Origin: Dethiobacter alkaliphilus AHT 1
GTDB lineage: Bacteria > Bacillota > Dethiobacteria > Dethiobacterales > Dethiobacteraceae
Assembly (NCBI RefSeq): GCF_000174415.1
Contig: NZ_ACJM01000012.1
Location: 1 to 64,000, forward strand
Reading direction: 5' to 3'
Length of the DNA: 64,000 nucleotides
The position numbers and the translations under genes were made by a program. The notes beneath the pieces were generated by a model. The model saw nothing but the letters and a program-made list of their open reading frames with translations, searched no databases and was not told the origin of the DNA. Positions 1-8,286 of the stretch are shown piece after piece (positions within the stretch are counted from its first letter, which is position 1; each line of letters starts with the position of its first letter).

Positions 1-2
1 TG

Positions 3-80
3 CAGGTTAAAAGCCGTACCCAGGCGGCGCTTTATGCTATGAAAAACGGCCTGGTGCAGGACGGTGAAACCGGTGAGTGA
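3..80 (+). CDS. Response regulator, C-terminal fragment (NarL/LuxR type)
   Basis: Only the last 25 codons lie in the window; the gene runs off the left edge. The reading frame gives VKSRTQAALYAMKNGLV, typical of the last helix of a LuxR-type helix-turn-helix output domain in NarL-family regulators. The stop at 78-80 overlaps the start of the downstream kinase gene by 17 bases, so the two are probably translationally coupled and form a cognate regulator-kinase pair. The receiver domain cannot be seen. Confidence 0.6.
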   Translation, partial: QVKSRTQAALYAMKNGLVQDGETGE

Positions 81-1215
81 TGAACAAAAATCTAATCTGA
101 ATAGAGAAGAGCTGATTAAAGGATTTCGTACCAGCGCTATCGCAGGAGCATCTTTTGGTTTGGTAGCCGGAGCTGCTATTTCCTGGTTAGGTACAGTGGA
201 TTATCCGACCATGGTTTTAGTCCCGGGAATGACACTGCTCTTGGGAATAATTGCCGGAACGGTAGGCTTGGTAGGTGCGTATCTGGAACAATATCTGCTG
301 GTCAGGGGCATAAAGGAAGATGCGCATCGCAATGTGCTTACATTTGTGGTGGTGGCCACCATGGTGACAGGGATATCCTTTGTGGCCAGCATTATAATCG
401 GCGAAGGTCATATCGTGGAAGAAATGCGCCGTTTAGCCCTACCCGGACTAATTTTAGGAATTATTTTTGGTGGAACAGTAAGCTATGTTAATTATCGTTT
501 CGAAAAAGACCGGCAGCAAGTTCAGACCCTGGAAATGGAGAACCGCTACCTGGCTGAATTGGCGGAAAAGAATCAGCTGTTGGAAGAAGCGGGGCGCAAC
601 CTGGCGGTGGCGGAAGCGCAAAACCGCATGGCCCGGGAGCTGCATGATTCTATTTCCCAGGGAATCCATGGCATCGTTTTTTCACTGCATTCCCTGCGTC
701 GGATGGTTGGTAAGGAGGGCCAGGAGGCTGAAATTATCAACCACCTGGAAGAAACCACCCAGGCCACCATGAAAGAATTGCGCCGGCTGATTATGGAGCT
801 CACACCTTCACCGCTGGAGGAGCAGGGGTTGGTGGAAGCGCTTGAGCTTCATGCCGACCTGTTTGCCCGCCGGCAGCAGTTGGCTGTGGATGTGTCTTTG
901 GAATACAACGGCGGCCTGACCCCGGAGCAGGAAGTGGCGGTATATCGCATTGTGCAGGAAGCGCTGGCCAATGTGCAAAAGCATGCCGGCGCCCACAGGG
1001 TGGATGTTTCTCTTGCACAGGATGGAGATGTGGTGATTCTGCGGGTGCGGGATAATGGTCACGGTTTTAATGTTGATATGGCTGGCCAAGGCCAGGGTCT
1101 TAAAAACATGAGTGCTCGGGCGCGGCATGGCGGAGGTCGGTTGAGTATAGATTCCCGGCCCGGTGAGGGGACACTGGTGGAAGCTGTTTTCCCACTGGAG
1201 CAAAATCTGGCATAA
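64..1215 (+). CDS. Sensor histidine kinase, NarL-partner (HisKA_3) type
   Basis: Membrane histidine kinase of 383 residues that should phosphorylate the regulator ending just upstream. Four hydrophobic segments (about 23-44, 49-78, 91-113, 124-143) with almost no extracytoplasmic loop suggest sensing in or near the membrane. A coiled stretch follows (about 147-190), then a HisKA_3 box with ELHDSISQG (phospho-acceptor His194) and an HATPase_c domain with N-box EALANVQKHA, G1 box DNGHGF and a glycine-rich GQGLKNM segment. All expected catalytic motifs are present. A GTG at 64 is used here; GTG at 73 is an alternative. The overlap with the regulator gene supports an operon. The signal is not deducible. 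Confidence 0.88.
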   Translation: MKPVSDEQKSNLNREELIKGFRTSAIAGASFGLVAGAAISWLGTVDYPTMVLVPGMTLLLGIIAGTVGLVGAYLEQYLLVRGIKEDAHRNVLTFVVVATMVTGISFVASIIIGEGHIVEEMRRLALPGLILGIIFGGTVSYVNYRFEKDRQQVQTLEMENRYLAELAEKNQLLEEAGRNLAVAEAQNRMARELHDSISQGIHGIVFSLHSLRRMVGKEGQEAEIINHLEETTQATMKELRRLIMELTPSPLEEQGLVEALELHADLFARRQQLAVDVSLEYNGGLTPEQEVAVYRIVQEALANVQKHAGAHRVDVSLAQDGDVVILRVRDNGHGFNVDMAGQGQGLKNMSARARHGGGRLSIDSRPGEGTLVEAVFPLEQNLA

Positions 1216-1284
1216 CATCTTCGGCTCAGGTCATCCCTGAGCTGATTTTATTTATTAACCTTTCCTTGCACCGCCCGCGAGGAG

Positions 1285-1313
1285 TTGACAGAGCAAGCTT
1301 AAAATATTAAAAT
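1285..1313 (+). promoter_or_regulatory. perR promoter
   Basis: TTGACA at 1285-1290, a 17-base spacer, and TAAAAT at 1308-1313 form a near-consensus vegetative promoter about 50 bases before the perR start. Its -10 box abuts the first PerR-like operator, as expected for autorepression. Confidence 0.75.
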
Positions 1314-1342
1314 GTAATCATTACAATATTGAAATCATTACA
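1313..1342 (+). promoter_or_regulatory. Tandem Per-box-like operators
   Basis: TGTAATCATTACA at 1313-1325 is a perfect 6-1-6 inverted repeat. A second copy, TGAAATCATTACA at 1330-1342, carries one mismatch. Their centres are 17 bases apart. The form resembles the Fur-family Per box (7-1-7, TTATAAT-N-ATTATAA). The position over the start point of the promoter implies autoregulation of perR and co-control of rubrerythrin. Confidence 0.7.
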
Positions 1343-1363
1343 TTTCCACAGGGGGATGAATCC

Positions 1364-1762
1364 ATGGAAAGTGATATTCTGCAAAACAGCGGTATTAAAC
1401 CGTCGTTTCATCGCCTAAAAATATTAGATTTTCTGCGTTCGAGGAAAAACCATCCCACAGTTGATGAAATATACAGTGAGTTGGTGAAGGAAGTGCCCAC
1501 CCTGTCCAAAACCACAGTGTATAACACTCTTAAACTTTTTCAAGAAGCCGGTCTGGTCAGACGAATCAATGTGGAAGAGCAGGAAACCCGCTTTGATGCC
1601 GATACAGCGTCTCATGGACATTTTAAATGCGTGCAGTGCAAAAAAATATATGATTTTATTGTAGACGACGCAGCCATTGTTACCTCTGATTTAAAAGGGT
1701 TTAATATCGAAGTAAAAAAGGTTTATTTCCAAGGAACCTGCCCTGGCTGCCTTGGGAAATAA
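1364..1762 (+). CDS. perR: Peroxide-responsive Fur-family repressor PerR
   Basis: A 132-residue Fur-family regulator. An N-terminal winged helix (about 1-75, including PTLSKTTVYNTLKLF, the usual recognition helix) precedes the metal-binding dimerisation domain. FDADTASHGHFKC holds the Asp/His ligands of the regulatory metal site, and two CxxC motifs (CVQC, CPGC) form the structural zinc site. This pattern fits PerR better than Fur or Zur. PerR normally senses peroxide by Fe-catalysed histidine oxidation and then releases oxidative-stress genes. Rubrerythrin follows 26 bases downstream and the promoter carries paired Per-box-like sites, so the locus is probably a self-regulated peroxide-defence operon. 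Confidence 0.9.
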   Translation: MESDILQNSGIKPSFHRLKILDFLRSRKNHPTVDEIYSELVKEVPTLSKTTVYNTLKLFQEAGLVRRINVEEQETRFDADTASHGHFKCVQCKKIYDFIVDDAAIVTSDLKGFNIEVKKVYFQGTCPGCLGK

Positions 1763-1788
1763 AAACAAAGAAACGGGAGGAATAAATT

Positions 1789-2379
1789 ATGAAAAGTCTG
1801 GTAGGTACAAAAACTGCGTCAAATCTGTTGAAATCATTTGCCGGTGAATCACAGGCACGCAGCCGCTACACATACTATGCTTCGGTAGCGGACAAGGAAG
1901 GCTATAAACAAATCCGCAACATTTTTATAGAAACTGCAGAAAATGAACTGGCCCATGCCAAAAGATTTTATAAATACCTGTTGGCTGGTTTGGGTGAACT
2001 GCCGTCCACTGTACAAATCACTGCCGAATATCCGGTGGCACAGGGTACCACATTGGAAAACCTGCAAGCTGCAGCTGATGGTGAAAACGAAGAGTGGGCG
2101 GATTTGTATCCTGAATTTGCCCGGGTAGCCGAGGAAGAAGGGTTTGCCGAAATTGCCACCACCTTCCGTATGATTGCTTCGGCGGAAAAGAGACACGAAA
2201 CACGATTTGCCAAGCTGGCAGCAAATATTGAAAACGATCAGGTATTCAAAAAAGCTGCCGATACCCAGTGGAAATGCGGCAATTGCGGCTATATACATGA
2301 GGGGCAGGAGGCTCCCCAGGAGTGCCCGGCATGCATCCATCCTCAATCATTCTTTGAAATTTTTGCAGAAACATATTAA
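1789..2379 (+). CDS. rbr: Rubrerythrin
   Basis: Cytoplasmic non-haem di-iron peroxidase of 196 residues that reduces hydrogen peroxide in anaerobes using rubredoxin or NADH-linked electron donors. The N-terminal ferritin-like four-helix domain contains ESQARSRYTYYA, ENELAHAKRF and ASAEKRHETRF, which supply the Glu/His ligands of the diiron site. A C-terminal rubredoxin-like domain has CGNCGY and CPAC. Length is normal for the family. The start has a GGGAGG site 8-9 bases upstream. It is co-transcribed with perR and ends at a terminator at 2443-2476. Confidence 0.95.
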   Translation: MKSLVGTKTASNLLKSFAGESQARSRYTYYASVADKEGYKQIRNIFIETAENELAHAKRFYKYLLAGLGELPSTVQITAEYPVAQGTTLENLQAAADGENEEWADLYPEFARVAEEEGFAEIATTFRMIASAEKRHETRFAKLAANIENDQVFKKAADTQWKCGNCGYIHEGQEAPQECPACIHPQSFFEIFAETY

Positions 2380-2442
2380 ATTGCAGGGAGCGCGTCGAAA
2401 GTCACCCTATATAAAGCTGCAGGGTATCAGCCAGTAGCAATA

Positions 2443-2476
2443 AGTGCCTTGCCCGGATGTGGTAAGGCGCTTTTTT
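2443..2476 (+). terminator. Terminator of perR-rbr
   Basis: An 11-base stem (AGTGCCTTGCC with GGTAAGGCGCT, two wobble pairs) with a 7-base loop, then six T residues. Confidence 0.85.
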
Positions 2477-2497
2477 ACGATTATGGAAGGTGATATT

Positions 2498-4332
2498 ATG
2501 GCAAACCAGAAGGTTGTTTTCCTGCCGAAGGCCGGGAAGTTGAGGCTGTAGAAGGCAGCACGTTAAAAGAGGTAATACATGCAGCGGGGATCAATTTCGA
2601 TTTCCCCTGCGGAGGCAGAGGAAAGTGCGGTAAATGCCGCGTTCGTATTGTGTCCGGTGGCGATGCGGTGCATGAGCAGGAAACAGCCCTGTTGCAAGCT
2701 GATGAATTGGCAGAGGGAATCCGGTTAGCATGCCTGGTAGAAGTGTCAGGGCCCACCACAGTAGAGCTGTTAGCTGAGAAGAATATGCAGCATCAGATAT
2801 TGCTGTCGACTTCGGGGGGCAAAGCACAGATCATGCCTCAGCTCACAAAACGATATCTAGAAGTTGATAAGCCAGGTTTGGAAGATCACCGGCCGGATCT
2901 GCAGCGAATTAAAGACAGCCTGGCACAACAGGGCATTTCTGTGACAAAAACACATTTTTCCGTTCTGCAGAAGCTGCCCGTTGTGTTGCGCAAGGATAAA
3001 TTTAAAGTAACGGCCATAGTTCACGAAAAGGAGCTGCTTGGGCTGGAGCCGGGTAATACCGGCGATAATTTGCTGGGTATGGCTTTTGATATCGGGACCA
3101 CGACCATTGTGGGCTTTCTCATCGATTTATACACCGGTCGGGAGCTGGCGGTGGTTTCTGCCCTGAATCCACAGACTCGTTTTGGTGGCGATGTTATTTC
3201 CCGCATCACCTATGCAAATCAGAATGAACATGGTTTGGCGCAATTGCATACCGCGGTAACCGAAGCTCTAAATACCCTAATCGGCCAAGCCGTTGAACAG
3301 GCAAAAATAAAAAGAGAAGACATTTATACATTGACAGTGGTGGGAAATACCTGCATGCATCACTTATTTTTAGGTATTCATCCCCGGCAGGTGGCACTTT
3401 CCCCTTATGTTGCTGCCGTCAGTGAGCCGGTGGAGGCAGAACCTGCTAAACTGGGTCTGGAAATTAACCCGGCGGGTAAAGTCTTTATGCTGCCTAATAT
3501 CGCAGGTTTTGTAGGGGCGGATACCGTCGGGGTTCTCTTGGCCACAGAACTGGACCGAAGTGAAAAGAGCAAACTGGTCATTGATATTGGCACCAATGGA
3601 GAACTGGTGTTAGGAAACAAAGATAGCCTGTTTGCCTGTTCCACAGCGGCGGGCCCTGCATTTGAAGGAGCTCAGATTAGTTGCGGTATGCGCGGCGCGT
3701 CCGGGGCCATTGACCATGTAACTTTTAGCGATGACTTGCAGTTCTCTGTTATTGACAATGTGAGTCCGCTGGGGATTTGTGGCTCCGCATTACTGGATAC
3801 GGTGGCAGGCCTTCTGGAAGCGGGCCTGATAACGAAACGGGGAAAGTTTGTTGAACCAGACAAGGTTACCAATCCCACAGGACAAAAACTAAAAGAACGC
3901 CTTATCGAGCATGACGGGAGTTGGGCCTTTCTGGTGGCCCAGGATCCGGACGGCAAAAGGATTATGGTCACACAAAAAGATATCCGGGAGCTGCAGTTGG
4001 CAAAGGGAGCTATGGCGGCAGGAATCCGTATATTGATGAACAATAGCGGTATCGGCTACGATGAGATTGATGAAGTGCTTTTGGCTGGAGCCTTTGGGAA
4101 TTATTTAAATCCCAGAAGCGCCTGCATAATCGGCCTGATTCCCGGGGAGCTGGAAGACCGGGTTACCATGGTAGGTAATGCAGCGGGTGCAGGTGCTAAG
4201 CTGGCCCTGATTTCAAGCGAAGAATATCACCGGGCGGCCCAACTGGCTAAGAAAGTTAAGTTTATTGAACTAGGTTCAAATCCCGGGTTTGCCAGGATTT
4301 TTGCCAATTCTATGCTGTTACCTGGCCCATAA
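2498..4332 (+). CDS. RACo-like [2Fe-2S] ferredoxin/ASKHA protein, frameshifted near its start
   Basis: Matches the DUF4445/ASKHA ferredoxin family, which includes RACo, the ATP-dependent reductive activator of corrinoid proteins. The ferredoxin part has PCGGRGKCGKC (Cx5Cx2C) plus a later Cys in LACLVE. The ASKHA part has phosphate loops DIGTTTI and DIGTNGE and the adenosine motif LAGAFGN. An ATG at 2498 with upstream GGAAGG reads MANQKVVFLP and then leaves the conserved frame. The rest is in the -1 frame from about 2521, where no usable start codon exists before the cysteines (the GTG at 2650 lies beyond them). Restoring one base near 2525 (CCG to CCGG) gives 611 residues. This is a real one-base deletion or a sequencing error. 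No corrinoid methyltransferase gene is adjacent. Confidence 0.8.
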
Positions 4333-4523
4333 ATAAAACGCCTGCATACCATGTATCTAAAGTGTTTTTAATTGTTAGTTTTTATTAAGAGATAAAAAAA
4401 GGGTTTTAGAGTATACGCAGCGAATTCAAACCTACTAAATTATCAGACATCTTCTATCTGTATTCTTCTTCGCATATTTTGTATAAGGCTTGCCTTCTTT
4501 TCAACGTAGAAAGGATGATCATA

Positions 4524-4916
4524 ATGAAAAAAACAAATAAACGCCGGGCATTGATAGTAGTGTTATTTGCGCTTTCTTTTGTGCTGTTTGGCTGCGCTCA
4601 GGGCCCGGATCCGGATGGTGTCAGTGCTCCGGAAGATACCGTTGATTTTTCCCGGGTTCCGGACGGAACGCATCGGGGAACGTTCACCTACGGCGCTTTT
4701 AACTTCGTTGTTGATGTGGTGGTAGCGGATGGTGAAGTTGTGGAGACTATCGTGGTGCAAAACAGGGATAACCAACCGTCCCGTGATGCAGAAGAGGTTC
4801 TGGACAGAGTTGTGGAAGAGCAGACATTGAATGTAGACGCCGTCTCCGGAGCTACCGTATCCAGCAGGACACTGATTAAAGCAGTGGAGAATGCTTTAAA
4901 ACGTGCAAAGCAATAA
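4524..4916 (+). CDS. FMN-binding domain lipoprotein, single domain
   Basis: A 130-residue exported lipoprotein. A basic N-terminus and hydrophobic stretch end in the lipobox LFGC (Cys24). One FMN_bind domain spans about 48-127. Its SGATVS motif (108-113) is the flavinylation signature recognised by ApbE, which attaches FMN covalently to the threonine, as in RnfG, NqrC and extracytoplasmic electron-transfer proteins. ATG 4524 is preferred because AAAGG lies 9 bases upstream; ATG 4515 is too close to it. The gene stands alone with its own terminator. Likely role: carrying electrons outside the membrane. Partners and an apbE gene are not in the window. Related to the two-domain protein at 6951. 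Confidence 0.85.
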   Translation: MKKTNKRRALIVVLFALSFVLFGCAQGPDPDGVSAPEDTVDFSRVPDGTHRGTFTYGAFNFVVDVVVADGEVVETIVVQNRDNQPSRDAEEVLDRVVEEQTLNVDAVSGATVSSRTLIKAVENALKRAKQ

Positions 4917-4955
4917 GCAAAACCTAAGTGCTGAAACCAAAAGCAAAGTTCTAGC

Positions 4956-4986
4956 AAAAAGGCTGCCGTTCTTAGGCAGCCTTTTT
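4956..4986 (+). terminator. Terminator of the FMN-binding lipoprotein gene
   Basis: AAAAAGGCTGCC pairs with GGCAGCCTTTTT around a 7-base loop, giving a 12-base stem ending in T5. Confidence 0.9.
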
Positions 4987-5183
4987 AGATCAAATCAGTC
5001 TGTTATTTCGCCTGAAAAATTTAGAGAATTAGCATATTATTAATAGCAAACTAAAGCAAAAAGAGCGGGACTTTATTTTAAGTAATTCTATTGCTGTGTT
5101 ATAATGATGCATAAGTTTTCCAATCTCTGTTGCCCGTGTTGAAAGAAAAGACCGGCACACCCAAAAGGGAGGATAACATCTTG

Positions 5184-5852
5184 ATGGTCTGGAAAACAAG
5201 TGATATTACTCTAAATGAAGAAAATATCCTGACCTTTCTGGGCTATGAACCGGCAAAAAAGGCACCGGTAAACAAAAGGGTGTTAAAAGTTATGCGGCAG
5301 GAACGGGAGCGGGCCTTACCCCTCTTATGCTGCCGTGGGATCTATAAACTGTCGCCGGCTATTTTGTACCGCTCAGAAGAGATCTTTGCCGATGCAGATT
5401 CCCTGGCTGTGGGCCTGGTTACCGTGGGCAGCGAACTGGAAACAGAAGTGCAGAGGCTGTTTGCCAAAGGTGACAACCTGCGCGCCGTGGTGCTGGATGC
5501 CATAGGTTCAGTGGCGGTAGAAGCTGTGGCAGATCGTTTAAATGAAGTCATCGTTAAAGAGGCAAAGCAGCAATATTCTTATATCACCCGCAGATTCAGC
5601 CCCGGTTATGGCTGCTGGGATGTGGGCGGCCAAAAAATGATCTTTGACCAACTGGGCAGCGCGGCAGAAACGCTGGGAGTAAAGCTTTCAGGTTCTATGC
5701 TAATGTCTCCTCTTAAATCTGTTTCTTTTGTGGTGAAACTGGGGCAAAAACCCATGCGGGAAATTAACGAGGAAGGCTGCGATTCCTGTCCGCTGAAACC
5801 GGACTGCAGGCAAAGAAAAGGCGGGCACTTATGCAGTATTGCCAGATCTTAA
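5184..5852 (+). CDS. Orphan B12-dependent methionine synthase reactivation-domain protein
   Basis: A 222-residue protein resembling the C-terminal reactivation (AdoMet-binding) domain of MetH. The most telling segments are RRFSPGYGCWDVG, like the RxxPGYxxxP AdoMet-binding loop, and MSPLKSVSFVVKLG, like the family's MxPxxSVSG region. The domain normally binds AdoMet and remethylates oxidised cob(II)alamin. No catalytic MetH modules are adjacent, so it probably acts in trans on a split MetH or another corrinoid protein. The C-terminus adds a cysteine cluster, CDSCPLKPDC then another Cys, suggesting a metal or Fe-S site. Start choice: GGGAGG at 5167-5172 serves TTG 5181 or ATG 5184. A TATAAT lies at 5100-5105 without a clear -35 box. 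Confidence 0.75.
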   Translation: MVWKTSDITLNEENILTFLGYEPAKKAPVNKRVLKVMRQERERALPLLCCRGIYKLSPAILYRSEEIFADADSLAVGLVTVGSELETEVQRLFAKGDNLRAVVLDAIGSVAVEAVADRLNEVIVKEAKQQYSYITRRFSPGYGCWDVGGQKMIFDQLGSAAETLGVKLSGSMLMSPLKSVSFVVKLGQKPMREINEEGCDSCPLKPDCRQRKGGHLCSIARS

Positions 5853-5875
5853 ATTGAAGGAAATCGGAGAAACAG

Positions 5876-6673
5876 ATGAAAAAAGAGCAGGAGTTCTGGA
5901 AAGTTAAAGCCAAAGGTAAAACCGGTCAAGACCTGGATGAAGAACTAATACGCGAACTGAATAATAAATATGCTCAGGATGATGAGCCGGCAAAAAACAG
6001 AGGCCTGGGGCAAAAAGTATTCAAGCTATTGGTTATACTTACCGTGCTGGCTTATCTGGCCCTGGCTTTAAATCAACTCCTGGCAGTTTATACTCTGCCC
6101 TCTCTGGATTTTGTCCACAGGTCACGGGAGTTGGTGCAGGATCAACAAATGCAGCAGTTACGTGAGGCAGTTGTGGAGATCAGCGTGGGTAATTCCGGGG
6201 GAACGGGCTTTAATGTTGAACAAGACGGCCGGATTATTACCAATTATCATGTGGTGGATAATGCAGGTCTGATAACCGTCCGTTTCCCTCAGGGACCACC
6301 CTATGCCGGAACAGTTTCCGCCGTTTTCCCCCAGGTGGATCTGGCCATAATTGAGATTGAGGGCCAGGACCTGCCGGTAATTGAAACAGACCCAAAGGCC
6401 CAGCCCGGTCCGGGAGACGAAGTAACAGTCATTGGCAACCCATTATGGTATTCACATATCGTGGCCAAAGGTGAAGTAGCTGGAGAAACAACGTTGACGG
6501 GGTGGGAAACTCCTGTGCTCAGGGTAAAAGCACCTATTCACCGGGGAAGCAGCGGCAGCCCGGTCATCGACAGTTCGGGCAAAGCCGTAGCCGTTATTTT
6601 TGCCACCTCAACACAGTCTGCAGGTGATGAAATTATCGGCCTGGCCGTTCCTGTTCACCACATTTATGAATAA
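5876..6673 (+). CDS. Membrane-anchored trypsin-like serine protease (HtrA-like, no PDZ)
   Basis: A 265-residue S1C-like protease. A charged cytoplasmic N-terminus (1-46) is followed by one membrane segment (about 47-70), so the catalytic domain is extracytoplasmic. The catalytic triad is visible: His125 in TNYHVVDN, Asp155 in QVDLAIIE and Ser228 in GSSGSPV. The chain stops about 37 residues after the serine, so the PDZ domain of DegP/HtrA proteins is absent. It probably trims or degrades damaged surface proteins. The gene lies 23 bases after the MetH-like gene and may be read with it; a hairpin at 6685-6708 follows. Confidence 0.85.
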   Translation: MKKEQEFWKVKAKGKTGQDLDEELIRELNNKYAQDDEPAKNRGLGQKVFKLLVILTVLAYLALALNQLLAVYTLPSLDFVHRSRELVQDQQMQQLREAVVEISVGNSGGTGFNVEQDGRIITNYHVVDNAGLITVRFPQGPPYAGTVSAVFPQVDLAIIEIEGQDLPVIETDPKAQPGPGDEVTVIGNPLWYSHIVAKGEVAGETTLTGWETPVLRVKAPIHRGSSGSPVIDSSGKAVAVIFATSTQSAGDEIIGLAVPVHHIYE

Positions 6674-6684
6674 CGGTTCTCCAT

Positions 6685-6708
6685 AAAACACGCCACGCGG
6701 CGTGTTTT
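6685..6708 (+). terminator. Terminator of the protease gene
   Basis: A ten-base perfect stem (AAAACACGCC with GGCGTGTTTT), four-base loop, ending in T4. The following 6709-6950 interval shows no gene; it should hold the promoter of the next lipoprotein gene. Confidence 0.75.
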
Positions 6709-6950
6709 GCCATGTACAGGAACTTATCACGACTTCGCCTTTGCGAACCTATCAAGTAAACCGAACAAGTGTGCCTTTTAGATCAGCCTGACATACTGTA
6801 GACACAAACTTTTCAAAGAAGGTTAAATTTTACAGGGCAGGAAACTACACCATGTAGTAGAAGTGTATGGATAGGGAAAATGATAACTTTCACAAGGGAG
6901 GGTAGCACTGTCTGCTTAGGAAAATTAACAATTCTAAGAGGGAGGACATC

Positions 6951-7715
6951 ATGAAACAAGCTATTAGCAAAAGGGTTTTGTTGGCTGCAGTTCTGTTAAT
7001 GGTGGTAGCATTGGTGGCAGTAGGTTGTGGGGATGGGGCTGGTAATAATGAAGGAGACAACAATCAAAATAACCCGGGAAATGAGAATAACGAGCAGACC
7101 ACAGCAAACCAGTATCAAAACGGCACATTCACCGGTATATCCACTGCTAACCGGGGATATGTTGAAGCGCAGGTCACAATAGAAAATGATGAAATCGTTG
7201 AAGTGGTACTAACCGAATATGCTAACACAGCTGTGGCAAAAGATGAAAACTATCGCTATGAGCCATGGGAACCTGCCATTGCAGAGTTAGAGGCGGCATT
7301 TGTTGAAAACAATTCCAGTGAGGTGGATCTTATCACCGAAGCTACCAGTACTTCCAACAAAGCCATGGAAGCTGTGGCCAATGCCTTAGCTTTGGCAGAA
7401 GGTTTTGACGGCTCCTTTGACGGAACCTTTATGGGTGCTTCCCAACCGGATGACAGAGGAGCTGTGGGCATTGCTTTGGTAACGGTATCCGGCGGCGATA
7501 TTGTAGAGGTTGAGCTTTCCGAAGTTACCGGCGATGGTGAATTCAAAGATGAAGACTACACCTACGATGAATTCCATGAAGCCGTGGAAGAAATGCCCGC
7601 CAGGTTTGTGGAGGCAAACGGCGCCGAAGTTGATATCTTCACAGGAGCTACCGGCAGTTCCGAAAAATGGATGGAAGCGGTTGCCGAAGCACTGCAAAAA
7701 GCTAACGTTCAATAA
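6951..7715 (+). CDS. Lipoprotein with two FMN-binding domains
   Basis: A 254-residue secreted lipoprotein with lipobox VAVGC (Cys26), an Asn/Glu-rich linker (27-53) and two tandem FMN_bind domains (about 54-150 and 155-252). The second has the canonical flavinylation motif TGATGS (231-236). The first has TEATST (129-134), with Glu replacing the invariant glycine, so it may bind FMN only weakly or not at all. Such proteins serve as extracytoplasmic flavin electron carriers in Gram-positive anaerobes. The start has a GGGAGGA site. The gene is monocistronic. The nearby single-domain lipoprotein at 4524 may belong to the same electron-transfer route. Confidence 0.87.
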   Translation: MKQAISKRVLLAAVLLMVVALVAVGCGDGAGNNEGDNNQNNPGNENNEQTTANQYQNGTFTGISTANRGYVEAQVTIENDEIVEVVLTEYANTAVAKDENYRYEPWEPAIAELEAAFVENNSSEVDLITEATSTSNKAMEAVANALALAEGFDGSFDGTFMGASQPDDRGAVGIALVTVSGGDIVEVELSEVTGDGEFKDEDYTYDEFHEAVEEMPARFVEANGAEVDIFTGATGSSEKWMEAVAEALQKANVQ

Positions 7716-7723
7716 TAAAATAC

Positions 7724-7750
7724 AAAAAGAGAGCTTACGGCTCTCTTTTT
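7724..7750. terminator. Bidirectional terminator between the FMN lipoprotein and cupin genes
   Basis: AAAAAGAGAGC pairs with GCTCTCTTTTT around a five-base loop. The A and T tails serve both converging genes. Confidence 0.88.
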
Positions 7751-7763
7751 GCATTTAGGGATG

Positions 7764-8114
7764 CTATAGATTAGCATCCTTTGTATATTGATCGTTTGGC
7801 GGTGCCGGTGAGATGCTTACATAAAGGGCCAGCGTTTCCTCACCCACATTATCCACCGACATCTTTTCCGGGCCATCCAGTTGAATCAGATCCTGCTCAG
7901 CGGCGGCCAGACTGTTTCCGTCCACATTGACGCTGGCTTTGCCGGTAAGCACCTGTAATAGAACGGTACAGTCAAAGTGGGTATGCGGGGGCAAAGATGC
8001 GCCTGAGGCGATGTTTAAGATAAAACAAATCACATTAGCATCTTTATAGATCATCCTTTTGGCAATCTTACCCTCAGGCTCCAACCGATAATCCTGCAGC
8101 TGAAACTTTTGCAT
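7764..8114 (-). CDS. Cupin-domain protein
   Basis: A small single-domain cupin of 116 residues. The first cupin motif is visible as LPPHTHFDCTVLLQVLTGKASV and the second, weaker one as DLIQLDGPEKMSVDNVG. The two histidines of HTH could bind a metal, but the second motif lacks the usual histidine. The substrate is unknown; such stand-alone cupins can be sugar isomerases, dioxygenase-like enzymes or ligand sensors. The start has a strong AAGGAGG site. It diverges from the Gfo/Idh oxidoreductase gene, with 160-170 bases between the two starts. Confidence 0.75.
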   Translation of the reverse strand: MQKFQLQDYRLEPEGKIAKRMIYKDANVICFILNIASGASLPPHTHFDCTVLLQVLTGKASVNVDGNSLAAAEQDLIQLDGPEKMSVDNVGEETLALYVSISPAPPNDQYTKDANL

Positions 8115-8286
8115 ATTAATCCTCCTTGGAATTTAATCTTCCTTTTATTTTTGTGTTTACGCCGGAAACTTATGCTGTTCCTGTCGCCAATCCGTTCTTT
8201 AATATCGCTGTAATATCTCTGTAGAATCCGGATATCTTAAACCAAATTTAGCCATGCTACGGACATAGAGAAGAGAGGTGTCCAAT

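Noticed and set aside
1849-2346. A 165-codon open frame opposite rubrerythrin
   Set aside because: Fully antisense to a well-supported gene with conserved metal ligands; no ribosome site.
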